A DNA stretch of 64,000 nt from Siderastrea radians (Eukaryota; Cnidaria; Anthozoa; Scleractinia; Rhizangiidae), in NCBI GenBank assembly GCA_964017195.1, contig OZ024895.1, positions 16,348,034 to 16,412,033 of the forward strand, written 5' to 3'. The notes below the pieces were generated by a model. It saw only the letters and a list, made by a program, of their open reading frames with translations. It did not search any database and was not told the DNA's origin. This document shows positions 33,145 to 45,586 of the stretch, in pieces. Position numbers and translations under genes: made by a program. Positions within the stretch are counted from its first letter, which is position 1; every line of letters starts with the position of its first letter.

Positions 33145-36100
33145 GTAAGTTATATATTCTGCATAAATCTGAAAAATTTGGAACAAACACATTGCTTCGA
33201 ATCTCTCAACCAAATCATATTGTCAAGTGTGTTTGATTATTAAACTTCAACATTTTGCTTCATGATGTTATTCACCTTTATTTCATTTCAACGGATTTTT
33301 AACTAGAACATACACGCGCTACATTACATGCCATGCTTTGCTTTAGTGTTTTGTTTAGACGGCACTCTAGACGATAGTCTAGTCTTTAAAGACTCCTTCT
33401 CTGAAGTACACAATTTCCGCCAGAGGCCACCATAACGATTTATGATTCAGCCGTGTTGGGCGGGAAAGCATTCCTTTAGTTTTAAAGAAGAGCCTGATCT
33501 GTGGTTGGAAGAAGCATTGAGGTGGTGGTAGATGATTCTTAGGAACTCAAGGTTATCGGTTCCGATTGACGAGAACGGGCAATCTCGATTGGACTGCGAC
33601 AAAAGTTGGAATTAAAATACTGCAAATACTTACATATCCACCACTACGATTAAATGAAATCTCTAATTCAATACTGAGGTAACGAAATTTGTCACAAAAT
33701 AGATGATCCATGCAGTCAAAAAGCCACATAGAGGGGCTTTAAATTACCAAATTCGTGAAAATTGCGTGTCTCTAGTCATTTACTTGATGTTTGTAGGGCT
33801 ATCTTTAGAAATAACCTCCAAAGACCGATTTGTTTACGCTTGGTGTTGAGTTACTAAGCCGCCAGAGTACAACAATAATTTTTGTAGCAGCTTGCAAAAA
33901 CAGGGTCATGCCGAAAGAAACTGCTTCCCAGCTATTTATATATATCGAGTAGCTTGATCTCCTTTCATCAATACAGACACTTTCTTCTTTCGATTCCAAG
34001 AATTCACGTAAAATTACGCTGTTACTTATACCACCACCCCAAGAACTTTTTCTTGACCCTTAAACTTCCAATATTTAGCCAAAATGAAAAAGAAAAAAAA
34101 AACAGGAAAAAAAGAGGGGTTGATTTCTGTAACACAAGCCATCCTCTTAAATGTCAAAACGGCATCCTTTAATCCGCCATGACAGTTTCTAAGAATTCAG
34201 TTAAATCTCAAGTAATTGCTTGTTATAACGTAACTGAACTGAAGCGTCTAATAACAAGGAGTAAGAAGTCAAAAAGTTTAAGGAATAAAGTTAAATTGGT
34301 TTTATTCAACATATACACCATGCGTTGACATATTTTGCAAAATAATTTCTCTGCGCAACAATCTCCTTATATCAATAGCAGTTCCTGCTTTCCAAGAATC
34401 TGAAGATCTTTCATTGTTTATGATCGTAATATTCTATTATTATGCAAAAAACATAGCAGGAATACGACAGCAGACATTTATAAATAAGAATATTAATTTT
34501 GTTTCTTGTGACTTGGGACATGTATAGCTGGAGAAGTAATCAGTATTTTAAGATGGCAAAACAAAGGCAAATAATAACTATAAGGTTGCCCGGTCAGGTT
34601 TCCTTAACTGAATGGTGCTCCGACCTCGATAGAGCATCATATTTTGTAAATATGTTACAGATAAGGGAGCTGATGGGTTTCGGCCCGTTTCACCACAACG
34701 CAGATAATTTTTGACCAATGGCACTACAAAACTGCTCAGCTACATGTACACTGAACGTTGTGATCAGTTTATATGTGCCATTTGCCAAAGCATTTGACAA
34801 GGAAGTTACTTTTCACTTCTGTTTTCTTAACCTCCTCGTCACAGCTTTTAGTTTTAAAGTTGACTTTTCTTGTTAAGGTAAATTGTGTACGATTATTTGA
34901 ATGTACAGATGCTGTTTTGCATTTTTGTGTTAATGAAGAAAACGTTTTGTTTAGGATTCGTCTAGGCAAGCCATTATTATTTTTAGATTGTTGCATTTTA
35001 TGAATATATACATTACTGACAAAGTACGTTAAAAAATAATGTTGAAATACTTTTTTAATGTTTCAAGCCACATTAGTTTTCTTTTTACCCCTAGCGTTTG
35101 TACGCGAGTAAGTGTTTGTAAATCTCATTCGATCACGTCAACAAAGAAAATGAAACAAATAAATTGTTCGGAAGCTGAGAAGTTGCTCTGGCGTACAAAA
35201 TGATGTCTTGTCCCTGAAAGACTCCGTCTAAATTAACACGATACAACATAACTTATACTGCCCACCTTTAATTTCTTTCTGTTTTTGTTTTTGTTTGTTA
35301 GTTAGTTGGTTTATTTCTTTGCTTAAAGTTTGTTTACTTTGTGACATTTGTTGTCTAATCGTCTGAGTTACTTTAATTTGTGCTGTTAGGCTGGGGTGCT
35401 GGAATTTCCCGGTCATCTTCAAACCCAATTCGAGTATTCCAAGGGTTCGATGCCACGTTTCAATGGACCTTAAGCAAAAACTTAACATCTCGACCTGACT
35501 TCAAAGGACTGGTATTTGGACTTTGGAAAAACGGCTATCTAGCTACATACATTACTACAGTGACAAGAAAGGAGGAAATTATCCCGAACCCAGACCTGAA
35601 GGTCGAGGCACCGCAGCTTGATGGACGTGTCCAGTGGAAGGGGGACCTGTCAAAGTCTCTAGCAGCTTTTCAAATTTCCGATGTCAGCTTACAAGACCAA
35701 ATGGATTACGGGCTTCTTTTAAACTTCGGTCCCTTTAGGAATTCGCCATCTGATTCAGTGAGACTAGAAGTGAAAGGTAAAAGATCGACCTACTTGGGAG
35801 CTCGGTCCAGTTGGTTCAATATTTCTGATATTATACAGTTAGTCGTACATGTTGCTGCCATAAGCAGGGTCTCAAAGGGTGGATCCATGGACCCCTGGAG
35901 CCCCAAAACTTTTGCCGTGCAGCCCGAAGCCCAAATCCTTAATTTCTACTTAGAAACCGAACAAAAATATTTTTGCCTAAATTGAGCCCTAGAGTACGGC
36001 AATAGAACCCCATACCCTCAGTACCTTTAGTACACTAAAATCCTGGAGTCCTAAACCCCTTTGAGACTATGAGTAAGGTCGAGATCTTTGTTTGTTTGTT

Positions 36101-39100
36101 TTTTTGTGTTTGATATAACTTTGAACACTTGAACTAAAAAGACTCAGAGCAGGGCACAGGACAACACCTGATCAACTACTCTTTGTACATCGGCTAGCAC
36201 TTAAAGATTTCACTCACAGACTAAAACCTTACAACTGCATTACACCGCGAAACCTCTGTCCCTCACATAGTTATATCTGAGGACCAAAACGAATGGCCTC
36301 ATCCAGTAACCCTTAGTTTTTAAATACATTGAAGTCAACAAACGTTTGTGGTACCTCTGTGTAATTACCGAAAAAAAATGCTTTGCACTTACTGGTCAGC
36401 AATATGGCCATGGAGGTGTTTCTCTACTTGGGAGATTTTTTTCCAGAACTTGTTTAACTAGTACTTAATCCTTACCTTTTCCAGAAGTGGATTCCATAAT
36501 TAAAGCTCTGCCATCGCTACCGGCAACTCCAGGTAAAACTGCAACTTTCCATTGCGAGTTTCATGTACGTGAAGAAGATAAAGCCCTGTATGAGGGTGTC
36601 ACAGTTGGTATTTGGCAAAGAGGAGGCATTTATTTGACGCTTTTGACTGTCACAAATGAACATAACATTGTTATAAATCCAAAACTGGACACAGAAGGGC
36701 CAGAATACATTCACAGAGTTCATGGATACCTCTCCACCAACAAGACCAACAACTTTTCGAAAGTATCAGTTGAGCTGGCAGATGTTAAAGAATCCGATGA
36801 AAGATCTTATGGTTGCAGCATGTTCTTCGGTCCCTTCAGAGCACCGCTGGGTGCTTCAGTTACTATAGACGTACAAGGTAAGTCAGGTTATTTGAGAGGT
36901 AAGTGTAAACATTAGCAAAGCATTTGTCTCGCTTTTTGTGTACAACAAAGCTCGCCAGACACTGGGAGAACACAAGGGGGGGTTTGAATTTTCGTTTCAA
37001 GATGTTATTGTTTTTTTTTTTGTTTTTTTTTTTGTTTTCTTTGCCATCATATGTTAGATTCAGACAAGGACAATGGCCTCTCGTTAAAGAAGAATTCCAG
37101 CCACGATTCGCGTGAAGTACCTATTGGCAAAGACATTATGATTCCTTGTCCGGTATTATCAGATGTCATTCAACTGGACGGTGCATTCAAGTCCCTGTAT
37201 TGGTCTTACTGCACCTCTCGTACTTGCAATACAGCTGAAACCACATGGTCTTGGATGGCCGGAATGAATAGTACGCGAAACGTGAAAGTCACCCACAAAG
37301 GCCCCTATACGGGAAGAGTTAACCTGACTCGCAATGGCACCCTGGTCTTGTCCAAAGTGCGAATGACTGACAGCACCGACTACAGGTGCACCGTCCAGCG
37401 GGTAAACTTCACATCCCCACGAACTTACTTCTTCACTCTTGTTGTTGACGCAACAGGTGAGACTGGCTGAGTATTTCGTTATATCAGCAGGGATGATGAG
37501 GTTTCAGATGTTGCATTCCAAAATAGACGAAGTATTATTTCTTTTTTGAGAGACTTGAACATGATAACAATTAAATAGCCTCTTTCCCGTTAAAAAAAAA
37601 TCAAGACATACTTTCTATTTCTCTGGATTCAAGATTCCCTATTTTTAGGGATTTATTGCTATCGTTCTGTACTTCCTGTTTAATTCCGAGAAAAGCCAAT
37701 CAAGTGCATCCCTTATCAATGTTTCATCCGCGAAATGTTACCGGGCTGAATTCACACTGAATTGTCATAAACATTGCATGTTTTTCATCGTGTATCGATC
37801 GCGGTATGCAAAGTGCTCTTGCCTAATCCACATTTAACCCTTTAAGCCCCAATATTAACATCCACATTCTCCTCACTATTCTCCTCATATTTCTTATGTG
37901 ACCAGTTGGGAGAATTTGATCAAAAATCAAGACATTTGATCATTGGTGATCATTTCCTTTATTCACATGACCTGTGTGTTTGATCAAGTAGTAATAGTGT
38001 AAGGAGAAATTAGACGCTTGTCACTATTGGGGCTTAAAGGGTTAAAATTAACAGCTAACACGCCTTTTTCAAACGTCTGACCGCGTGTCCAACAAGTCTT
38101 GCGTATATTGGCAAAAAAATTTGGAACGTTGGGCTGGGGCCTTTTTGCTTCTGCAAATGCCTAAAATAAATATACTAGGCTAAACGTACTTGTTGACAGA
38201 GTGAAACATACATTTTTCCTTTGTTAAAGCGCCTCCAAAAATAACCAAAAGGAGCAAGGATGAAGTCACCGTGTTCGAAGGAAACCCGCTCTTCTTGGTT
38301 TGTGAAGCCGAGGGTTTTCCCATACCACTTGTAACTTGGACAAAGGATGGCAAACTACTGCAAAGTAGAACCAATGAAACTTACTTTGTAATCCACGATG
38401 CCACCAAAAAAGACGGTGGAAATTATAAATGCGATGCCTCAAATTCAGCAGGAACTTCGAGTTACACAGTGAAGGTTACAATCACAGGTAACTATAATCA
38501 TACATAATAGTCCCCTTTCAAGTATCTGATGGACTTAAAAAATCGATTCAGTCTTACAGTGCGTCTATGCATGTAAGCTTGAAAAGCAAGGCTATCGCCT
38601 CCCCAACACGTAAACACCAATGTGGAAGTGATAGCCGAGAGCGCACCTCAAAGCATATAGATCATTCGTTTATAACTTTTCTTACTGAAAGAAAAAAAAA
38701 TATTGAAATGAATTCGTGGCGAAGCTAATATAAGAAGCTGGCGAAGGCCGAAATTTCTAAATCCAAAGACCTGTCACCATGAGCTTTTCTTTCCTTCGTA
38801 GGCAGTTTTTTTTTTTGCCGAGAAACAATGTTTATTACCGGGCTGAACTGGTCCACGCTAAGAAGGAGATTTCTGGTTGGTTCCCTGAGCGGTCCGAATT
38901 TCCCTATACGGACCGCTAAGATGGGCCGCTCACGAAAAGATTACACTAAATCGTGTTTTGCAAAAAATAAGAGCAGACAGTTTTGTATGAAGTCGAAACC
39001 TTTCATTTTTCTTGCTTTCTTGCGTATAGTTGCGTTTGTTCCCTCCTTTCGTCTTTGTAGCTCGCGCTTACTAATACCCTTTGCTGTTCGCAAATTTGCA

Positions 39101-39603
39101 AAGAGCCATATAATAATAAACGCTTTGTTGAACTAGTTTGTTCAGTACGTATTGGGAACATATTGGTCTCGTTATTTTGTTATTTATTTATTTTTTTGAA
39201 GGTTATGGTCCTCGCCGAAACTTCCAAAAAACGGAACTCGACCAATATTTTCCCAATACGGGCCTCACGCTAGTTCAATAACGTATATATACCATACCGG
39301 ACCGTACTGTAAAGCATCACTGGACTTTTGGAATTTGACGCTATAGAGATTGGATCATTTGATTTATTTTTAGCACCCTACAACGCCTCTCTATACCAGT
39401 CACTCAAACTTATGCATCTATTTCCAATTTCTCAATTTGTATTTTTTTTTTCAGGTAAACACGGCAAAGGGTTGACTAAAGTGGATATTGCATTGTTGGC
39501 TTTGAGTGTGTCTGCCACAGTGGCTCTTATTGCAGCTGGAGTAGCTTATTGCACTTGCAGGAGATCGAGACGATCTCATCGTGGGTCGTACATCGAAGTG
39601 TGA
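33099..39603 (+). CDS. Gene B: four-Ig-domain transmembrane receptor-like protein (complete)
   Basis: Cell-surface IgSF protein with all coding exons in the window: 33099-33144, 35390-35776, 36485-36877, 37058-37456, 38230-38487, 39455-39603. Phases agree (1 to 1 throughout) and the total is 544 codons including stop. Order: signal peptide MSAITALLLTSFIWQG; cysteine-less Ig1 (TFQW, YGL); Ig2 (FHC, YGC); Ig3 in one exon (IPCP, YCTSRTC, YRC); Ig4 I-set (LVC, YKC); transmembrane helix; short basic tail ending SYIEV. ATG at 33099 gives a tight signal peptide; the in-frame ATG at 33078 would add seven polar residues. I-E-V at the C terminus fits a class II PDZ ligand. There is no kinase exon between its stop and gene C, so this paralog is a kinase-less receptor or adhesion molecule. 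Ligand unknown. Confidence 0.92.
35390..35776 (+). CDS. Gene B exon: Ig1 (cysteine-less)
   Basis: 387 bp, the same length as the gene A and gene C exons. WGAGISRSSSNPIRVFQG opens it; TFQWTL and DQMDYGLLL show the replaced cysteines. Confidence 0.92.
36485..36877 (+). CDS. Gene B exon: Ig2
   Basis: 393 bp. EVDSIIKALPSLPATPGK, then TFHCEFHV, GIWQRGG and DERSYGCSMFFGPF. Sequons NKT and NFS. Confidence 0.93.
37058..37456 (+). CDS. Gene B exon: Ig3
   Basis: 399 bp, unsplit. IPCPVLSDV, SYCTSRTCNT (extra cysteine pair), WSWMAGMN and STDYRCTVQRVNFT. In gene A an intron falls at the glycine of KGPYTG. Confidence 0.93.
37838..38041. mobile_element. TTAA-flanked MITE, piggyBac-like ends (MITE-C)
   Basis: 204 bp between TTAA at 37834-37837 and 38042-38045. 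Perfect 17-bp inverted repeats CCCTTTAAGCCCCAATA. Lies in the intron between Ig3 and Ig4 of gene B. Noncoding. Confidence 0.88.
38230..38487 (+). CDS. Gene B exon: Ig4 (I-set)
   Basis: 258 bp. APPKITKRSKDEVTVFEG, LFLVCEAEG, VTWTKDGK and DGGNYKCDASNSAG. Confidence 0.94.
39147..39260. repeat. Short foldback repeat in gene B intron
   Basis: ACGTATTGGGAACATATTGG at the left pairs with CCAATATTTTCCCAATACG at the right. It lies within AT-rich intron sequence before the transmembrane exon. Confidence 0.6.
39455..39603 (+). CDS. Gene B exon: transmembrane helix, tail and stop
   Basis: GKHGKGLTKVD, then a helix (IALLALSVSATVALIAAGVA), then YCTCRRSRRSHRGSYIEV and TGA at 39601-39603. The tail is far shorter than that of gene A and ends in a possible PDZ ligand. 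Confidence 0.92.
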
Positions 39604-40986
39604 TTCGGAGCATACAAAATCAAGATTCGTCGAAAGATTCCTTTCCAAAAGAGCAAAGCGGAGATTGTGGTTTGCTTTGTGATAGTGCATATGTGAACTT
39701 TTTTCTACAGCGAACTTTCACAATATGGATTTTGAAGTGCTGCAAATTAAACGACCACCAAATGTAAAGACAACTGTAAACAACAACAACCCAGATAGAT
39801 AAACAGTGTCTTGAATTGCAGTGTCGCAGTTCGCTTTTCTTAATGAAATCCCAATTCCAGCCAGAAAAGAAAATATGTAACTGTACACCATACTTTTTAA
39901 ACAGGTCAACCTGTATTCTGAGGCACCTATATTCTGTGTAGCATATGCCTGTATATAGTGGTCATGTTTATGCACAAAATCTGCGACTGAGGTGGCCGTC
40001 ATTTTAATTGGAAGGTTCATAAATTTGTCACAATTACTTCTTATCATGATCACCGCTGAGTCAACGTACCGCCATTATAGCATTAATTAGTGTTCCCTCA
40101 TGTGTTACGATTGTAACCCCAAATTGGACAGCACGTGTACCCTGCATAATATAGTTAAAACGTAAAAGGGCTATGTACTGTCAATTTTAGGAAATAATAA
40201 GATGAAAAAAATATGTGTCCGACTGCCAAATTGGACTCGGTCTACAACCTGGTACAAGTTCTGCAGTACGTATTAGAAGTAACTTTTAGGAAGGAGCTGA
40301 TAAGAAAGAAGTTGTGGTTAAGTTTACTCGTAGCTTTATCAAAACACACCAACGCTTTCCAATTGCTGGGAGCAAAATCGATTATTTCACTGAACCGATA
40401 ATTTCAGTCAATTTATAGGGAACACAAAAGAAGTTATGTGACAAGATTGTAAGAGGTAACCCTGAAGATGGCATTGTAATTTAAAAAAAATTATTTTGCA
40501 CTTGATCTGCCTTATATTCCTTGTTCTGTGAGGGCGTTTAACCGTTTTCTAAAGGGCAGATGGGCATTTGTGCAATGCTTGGACCAAATTCTAATTCTTT
40601 TGTTCAGTTTAAATATACGGAAACGCATCATCCATGTACCCTGTTAAATTTTGTAGGGAGCGTAAACAAACTTCTCTTTCTGCTAAAACAGTTTCAACTG
40701 TGACTCCGTCTGAAATATGAAATATAATGCGTTACGGAGAAAAGGGATTTCAGGATCTTAAGCCGTTGACGTTTATAAAAGTTAAAAAAAATAAGGGGGG
40801 CACATGGTCGTACAGACGAAGATGTAGGAGCGGTCCATCTTAAGCCGCGGGAGGACTGGGCCGGAGTCATGTTATCTGCCGTTATCGATGACCGCCGTTC
40901 TTCTGTTCCTTCTCGCCGTGCATCGAAGCTCTTCTGTTTCTGTTATGCTCCTTTACAGCCGGCCAGCGAAATCAAACACCTCCAGT
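39604..40986. other. Gene B 3' region and gene C 5' region
   Basis: 1.38 kb between the stop of B and the first ATG of C. I see no other gene. The two genes are head-to-tail and close, so C's promoter probably lies in the last few hundred bases. Confidence 0.55.
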
Positions 40987-41029
40987 ATGTTGAAAACATC
41001 ATTACTTTTCTTTTCATTTGTTTTTGAAG
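40987..41029 (+). CDS. Gene C exon: signal peptide
   Basis: ATG TTG AAA... encodes MLKTSLLFFSFVFE, then donor GTAAGT. 43 bp, ends in phase 1 exactly like the gene B signal exon, and joins in frame to the Ig1 exon at 43658. Confidence 0.82.
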
Positions 41030-43657
41030 GTAAGTTAACACTTATGAAAGGTATAATACACTGCTAGATCTACGGACACACTCGTACCTTCAATTTTAAA
41101 TTCATCGAGAGATTGTAGTAGTTTATCAGTAAAAAGACGGGGTCAAACCGTAGTAAAAGTCCAGACGAGATTTATATCAGATTTAAGCAGTGTTATTTTA
41201 TCGACGCAAAGTTTAAGGATGCTTTGTCCTCGATGAATCGGCTTTTGTGCTGAAGATTCATGAAACCTGGGCTCGCAACCCGTCACAGTTCAGATTACAA
41301 TGCTAGTGAGACTGATCCATTGGGCATCTAGTCCTTCAACCGTTGCTTCCGATTTATTCGAATACTGCGGGCAAATTTAGTCCTCCATACTTATAGTTCA
41401 ATGACAATACAGTCCGCTTTATCACCTTCAGTGCCATCACATTTTTTTGAACATTACTTGCGTATAGGATTCTTCGCCCAAGAGAAGTTTAATTCACCTA
41501 GAACGATTAAGAATCTTCAATCGTGGAGAGAACGTTCTTTCGCGGTTTCTCTGCCCTGACTCTTCATAGATTCACTTATAAGCACTGAGTTTTATTTTGC
41601 TTCTTTGCCTTTCATCTCTATGTGACAAACACAATAAAGTCCGCGGTTTTTCTGAGAAAATTATTTGTGAATACAGAAAGCTGTTATTTTGCGCATCGAT
41701 AAGTTTTAGTCGGAATGTCATCAAACGTTTGAATAAGGAATAGTCAACCGCGTCTTATTTCTGTTTCACGGCATCAAAAGCGCGGAAAGAAAAGTTTTAA
41801 AACTTCTTTCAATGTACTTGTAAACTGAAAACAACTTTACTTTGATAATGGTTGAACTTTTCCTAACTATCGATTTTAACACGAGGCAATCACGGACTAC
41901 TAATTTGAATTCTTAAATCAGATTAGACTTCATCATGGGCGTTTTCCGAGAAATCGAGGATGTTGCTGAGACGCTGTCATGCATAACCAGGTCATATAAA
42001 AAGACACAAGAGACCTATTATTTCATCCCATAACAATTTGCTTCTTTCCTGTCATCAAACATCGACAAACGGCCGGAAAAGTACTGAAAAGAATCTTCGA
42101 CTAAGAGTTATCGGATTGTATCAATTTACCGAGAAGGTTGATTTAACGTAATCGCTTTCAGGCTCCTTCTTGTAAGTTTGGTAACTCGTCTTGCAAATCC
42201 AGTGGAGATATGTTTAGGACATCCATTTATCCAAAGGAAATTTAACTGAAAGACTATAAAACAGAACATATGAGTAAGCAATAAGGGTCAAAACTTCTAC
42301 ATCCGGTATTCTTGATTTAGCAACACTCAATAGGACAAGGCAAACAGCTTTCAAAGTAAAGTAATATTTACCCTTCTCTTCCTTTCCTCGCGTTACAGCA
42401 ATAAATGTCAGACGCTGGTGTTAACACGTTATAAACTGTGGCACTAAAACGTTTTTTTTTTCTTTTTCTTTTCTTTTTTTTTTTGCGTCAGTGCATGTTA
42501 AACAACACGGTGAACAGATTGAGAACCGTCTAAGTGGAGTATCCGAAAAAAAATTGTGGTCTCGTTCTAAGTTTTGAGTATAGATCTGTGGAAACGGCTA
42601 CAGCGTAACGGAGACCAAAGCTGCTGTTTATTAATCTTCTTTGATGCTGTGTGTTACGCTTTTTGAGGTGGTTCTTTCTTAGTCTTTTGTATTTTCGAAA
42701 GTCGGTCATTAAATTAAAATAACAGCTTCGTGTATAAGGTTGCACTTACATTTCTGAGATAAAACTCTGCAACTTGTCTTTACTTCAGATATCAGCATTG
42801 GGATTTATTTATTTTTTTTTTGTCATTTATTAATTTTCATTTGGAAAGGCATGCTTAACACTTTTAGTTGAAATGTTATAGTTACAAGTGTTTTATTTAA
42901 TGAAAACAATGTCTAAAAAGCTGGGTGTTAATAATGGTTTCTGCAAAAATATTTAGCAACTGTCACAGCTGAAACGTTTGATGACTGTGGGTAAGGTGAT
43001 CGAAGTGATTTGTGTTCTTAGTAGCATATGGCTGTTAATGTTCTATAAGAGACAGCTGATTCAACAGAAGCTTCTGTTTGCACATATATGCCGTTTTCCG
43101 TTTCCATTGAGTGTTTCACTTAGCTTTGAAACAAGAACCTATCCACGATCAACTGCTGCTTTCAGTGTCAATAGTTGAATTATATCAGACATTTACCGTA
43201 ACATAGGAGTGGCGGGGCTCTTACATTTAAAACCAAAAAGGGACTATTTTTACGTAAACTGAGCACAACGCACATAACAAAAGAATCCAAAAACGAGTCA
43301 CTACGAGTCAGGTAATTGATAAAGTAATCGTCATCGCTTTAAATACTATCTGACCATTCTTTGCTTATCTTCTAAGACGTTTTTGTTTTCATTGTCTAAT
43401 ATATTGTTATGCTTAAAACAGTGCCCCGGCTGCCTATATGAAAGAATTTTTTATCCGCTATAACCCACCCATATATACTACATTCCACGTGTAAACTGCC
43501 CTTTTCTCCTTATAGTCACTTGCTCTTGACAAACTGAACATAGCTTTTGTTCTTCTCATTTCGCAGCTTAATTTAAAGAATTGAATCTATGTTTGTAACT
43601 CCCAATTAAATGCCTTGGCTTACTTTAACACTTCTATTACTTTCTATTGCTGCACAG
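41030..43657. other. Gene C intron 1
   Basis: 2.6 kb; nothing beyond AT-rich tracts and poly(T) (about 42452-42484) was recognised. Confidence 0.55.
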
Positions 43658-44044
43658 TTTGGGGAGCTGAGATATTTAGGGTATCTTCAAACCCCGTAAG
43701 AGTTTTTCAAGGATCTGATGCATTTTTCCAGTGGACAATCAAAAAAGACTTAATATCACACCCTGATTTCCGAGGAGTAGTGTTTGGAATTTGGAAGAAT
43801 GGTTATGTCGCCTCGTACCTTCTTTCAGTAACAAGGAACGGTTGGATTATTTCAAACCCAGGCCTTAAGGATGAATCACCGCACCTCGCTGGCCGTGTGC
43901 AATGGAAAGGAGACTTGTCCACGTCTTCTGTGGCTTTCCAAATCTCTCACGTTAGTGCCCAGGACCAGATGGAATATGGACTGCGTTTAGAATTTGGAGC
44001 CTTGAAAGACTCACAATCTGATTTTCTCAGTCTTAAGGTTGAAG
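43658..44044 (+). CDS. Gene C exon: Ig1 (cysteine-less)
   Basis: 387 bp. VWGAEIFRVSSNPVRVFQG opens it; FFQWTI and MEYGLRL again lack the canonical cysteines. The last third of the exon is almost identical to gene A; the differences cluster in the first two thirds. Confidence 0.92.
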
Positions 44045-44086
44045 GTAACTGGCTCACGGACAGATTTAACTAATTAATAAAGCAAA

Positions 44087-44457
44087 CAGCCATTTTGAAT
44101 TTGAGGCCGCCATCTTGAATCCTAAACCTGTAGTCATACAGCTGACAATGACGTCACCAAAAAATAGATGATTTTGTTCTAAGAAACATACTTAGTCAAA
44201 ACAAGCACACAAAAGTAAAAAAAAAATTACCTTCTTCTTACAAACGAAGGGGGGGAAACCTGAAAAAAAACTGAAAAAAGACAGAAAATAGTCAAAATAC
44301 ACTTTTGAGAAGACGGTTGCCATGGAAACTTCAATCATTATAGACACGTCATTGACACAGGAAAATTTTCTCTGATAAATTTTAGGAAAAGTCACGAGAT
44401 TTGGTGACTATTTGTCTAGCCGTTTAAAAGTTATAATTCGTTAAAGTCAGAATAGGG
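44087..44457. mobile_element. Truncated second copy of MITE-A
   Basis: Matches the right part of the element at 3304-3899 (shared CCATTTTGAATTTGAGGCCG and GATAAATTTTAGGAAAAGTC) and ends AATAGGG before TTAA. Its left end is missing: the join occurs at AACAGCC in the intron sequence shared with gene A, which fits a deletion. Confidence 0.82.
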
Positions 44458-44461
44458 TTAA

Positions 44462-44844
44462 AGGGGCATAGTCACGAGTATTTCGCAGATTTTTGGTCAA
44501 AACTTGCTAAAATTATCGGTAGCTAACTTTATCCTTGCCCAACATCATGTTTGAACATTTAAAGGAACATACTAACTTAATTTCATTAAGAGAAAACAAA
44601 CCATGACTATTTAATATCGATTTAATGTCAACACACTTAAAGATTTTGAAAAATTTAGCCTAATTTTTTCAAGTTGCAATCCATTTCCATCCGTGCGATC
44701 CATGGTAACAGACGAAAAAAAGAAGTTTCAGTGAAGTAATATAGTCTTTATTAACAAAACTAGACCATTATTTGTGGGTGTTCATTGATGTGAGGACACA
44801 TTTTTGATTTTTAAAGTGAACTAAAACAGCGTGACTATGCCCCT
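44462..44844. mobile_element. TTAA-flanked MITE (MITE-B) with empty site in gene A
   Basis: 383 bp with perfect 15-bp inverted repeats AGGGGCATAGTCACG, between TTAA at 44458-44461 and 44845-44848. Gene A has the empty site TTAA at 1308-1311 followed by the same ATGTGGAGTTCG. So the insertion postdates the A/C duplication. Confidence 0.9.
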
Positions 44845-45200
44845 TTAAATGTGGAGTTCGTTTGCTGTCAGTCGTCAAAGGACAGGGTTCAATTAAAAAT
44901 GAGGGTGCACGTGACAATTTTGACCATTGGGCTTAATGGGGTTATTCCTAAATCGCCCCAGTTTTTAATTAATATTATTATTTTTCAGTTTTGATATTCA
45001 ATGTAGTTTTGCATTGAGGGGCATCATATTGCATCATTTATAGCTTATACTCTTTTCCCACGTCTGTAGTTTTTTTTTTTCAGCAAGGCCAATAGCTGAA
45101 AACGACATTTAAGAAAACAAACAAACAAAGTGACTAGCCTAACTCGCATGTTAGGTCAAGAACCCCCCCATATCACTTTTCTCTGTCCTCTATAATTCAG

Positions 45201-45586
45201 CGGAGAGTGCCAAGTCTGCGATCACCGCTGCACCTTCACCACCCCTGTCAGCAGCACCAGGTGCAAATGCTCCTTTTCAGTGTGAGTTTCGTGTTGGGGA
45301 GGAGGACAAATCCGTCTACGATGGGATCACTGTTGGTATCTGGGAGCGAGGAGGAATCTATCGAACTCTACTAACTCTGACGAGGAACGAAACACTCATC
45401 GTAAACCCAAAACTTGGTCAGGAGGTACCGGGGTACCGCGGAAGGGTCCACGCCAAGACGTGGGCTAATAGGACCAGCAATACCTCTATGATGTCAGTGG
45501 AGATAGAAAATGTCACAGAATCCGATAGAAGGTCATATGGGTGTAGCATGTACTTTGGCCCCTTCAAAGAATTGCTCGGTGCCTCA
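45201..45586 (+). CDS. Gene C exon: Ig2, left part up to the insertion
   Basis: 386 bp. AESAKSAITAAPS, FQCEFRVGEEDK, GIWERGG and SDRRSYGCSMYFGPF, ending LGAS. With the 19 bp at 63850-63868 it totals 405 bp, exactly the gene A exon length. Confidence 0.92.

Noticed and set aside
675..44044. Positive selection on Ig1 between genes A and C
   Set aside because: By eye, nonsynonymous and synonymous codon changes are similar in number, which given the larger number of nonsynonymous sites suggests constraint rather than diversifying selection.
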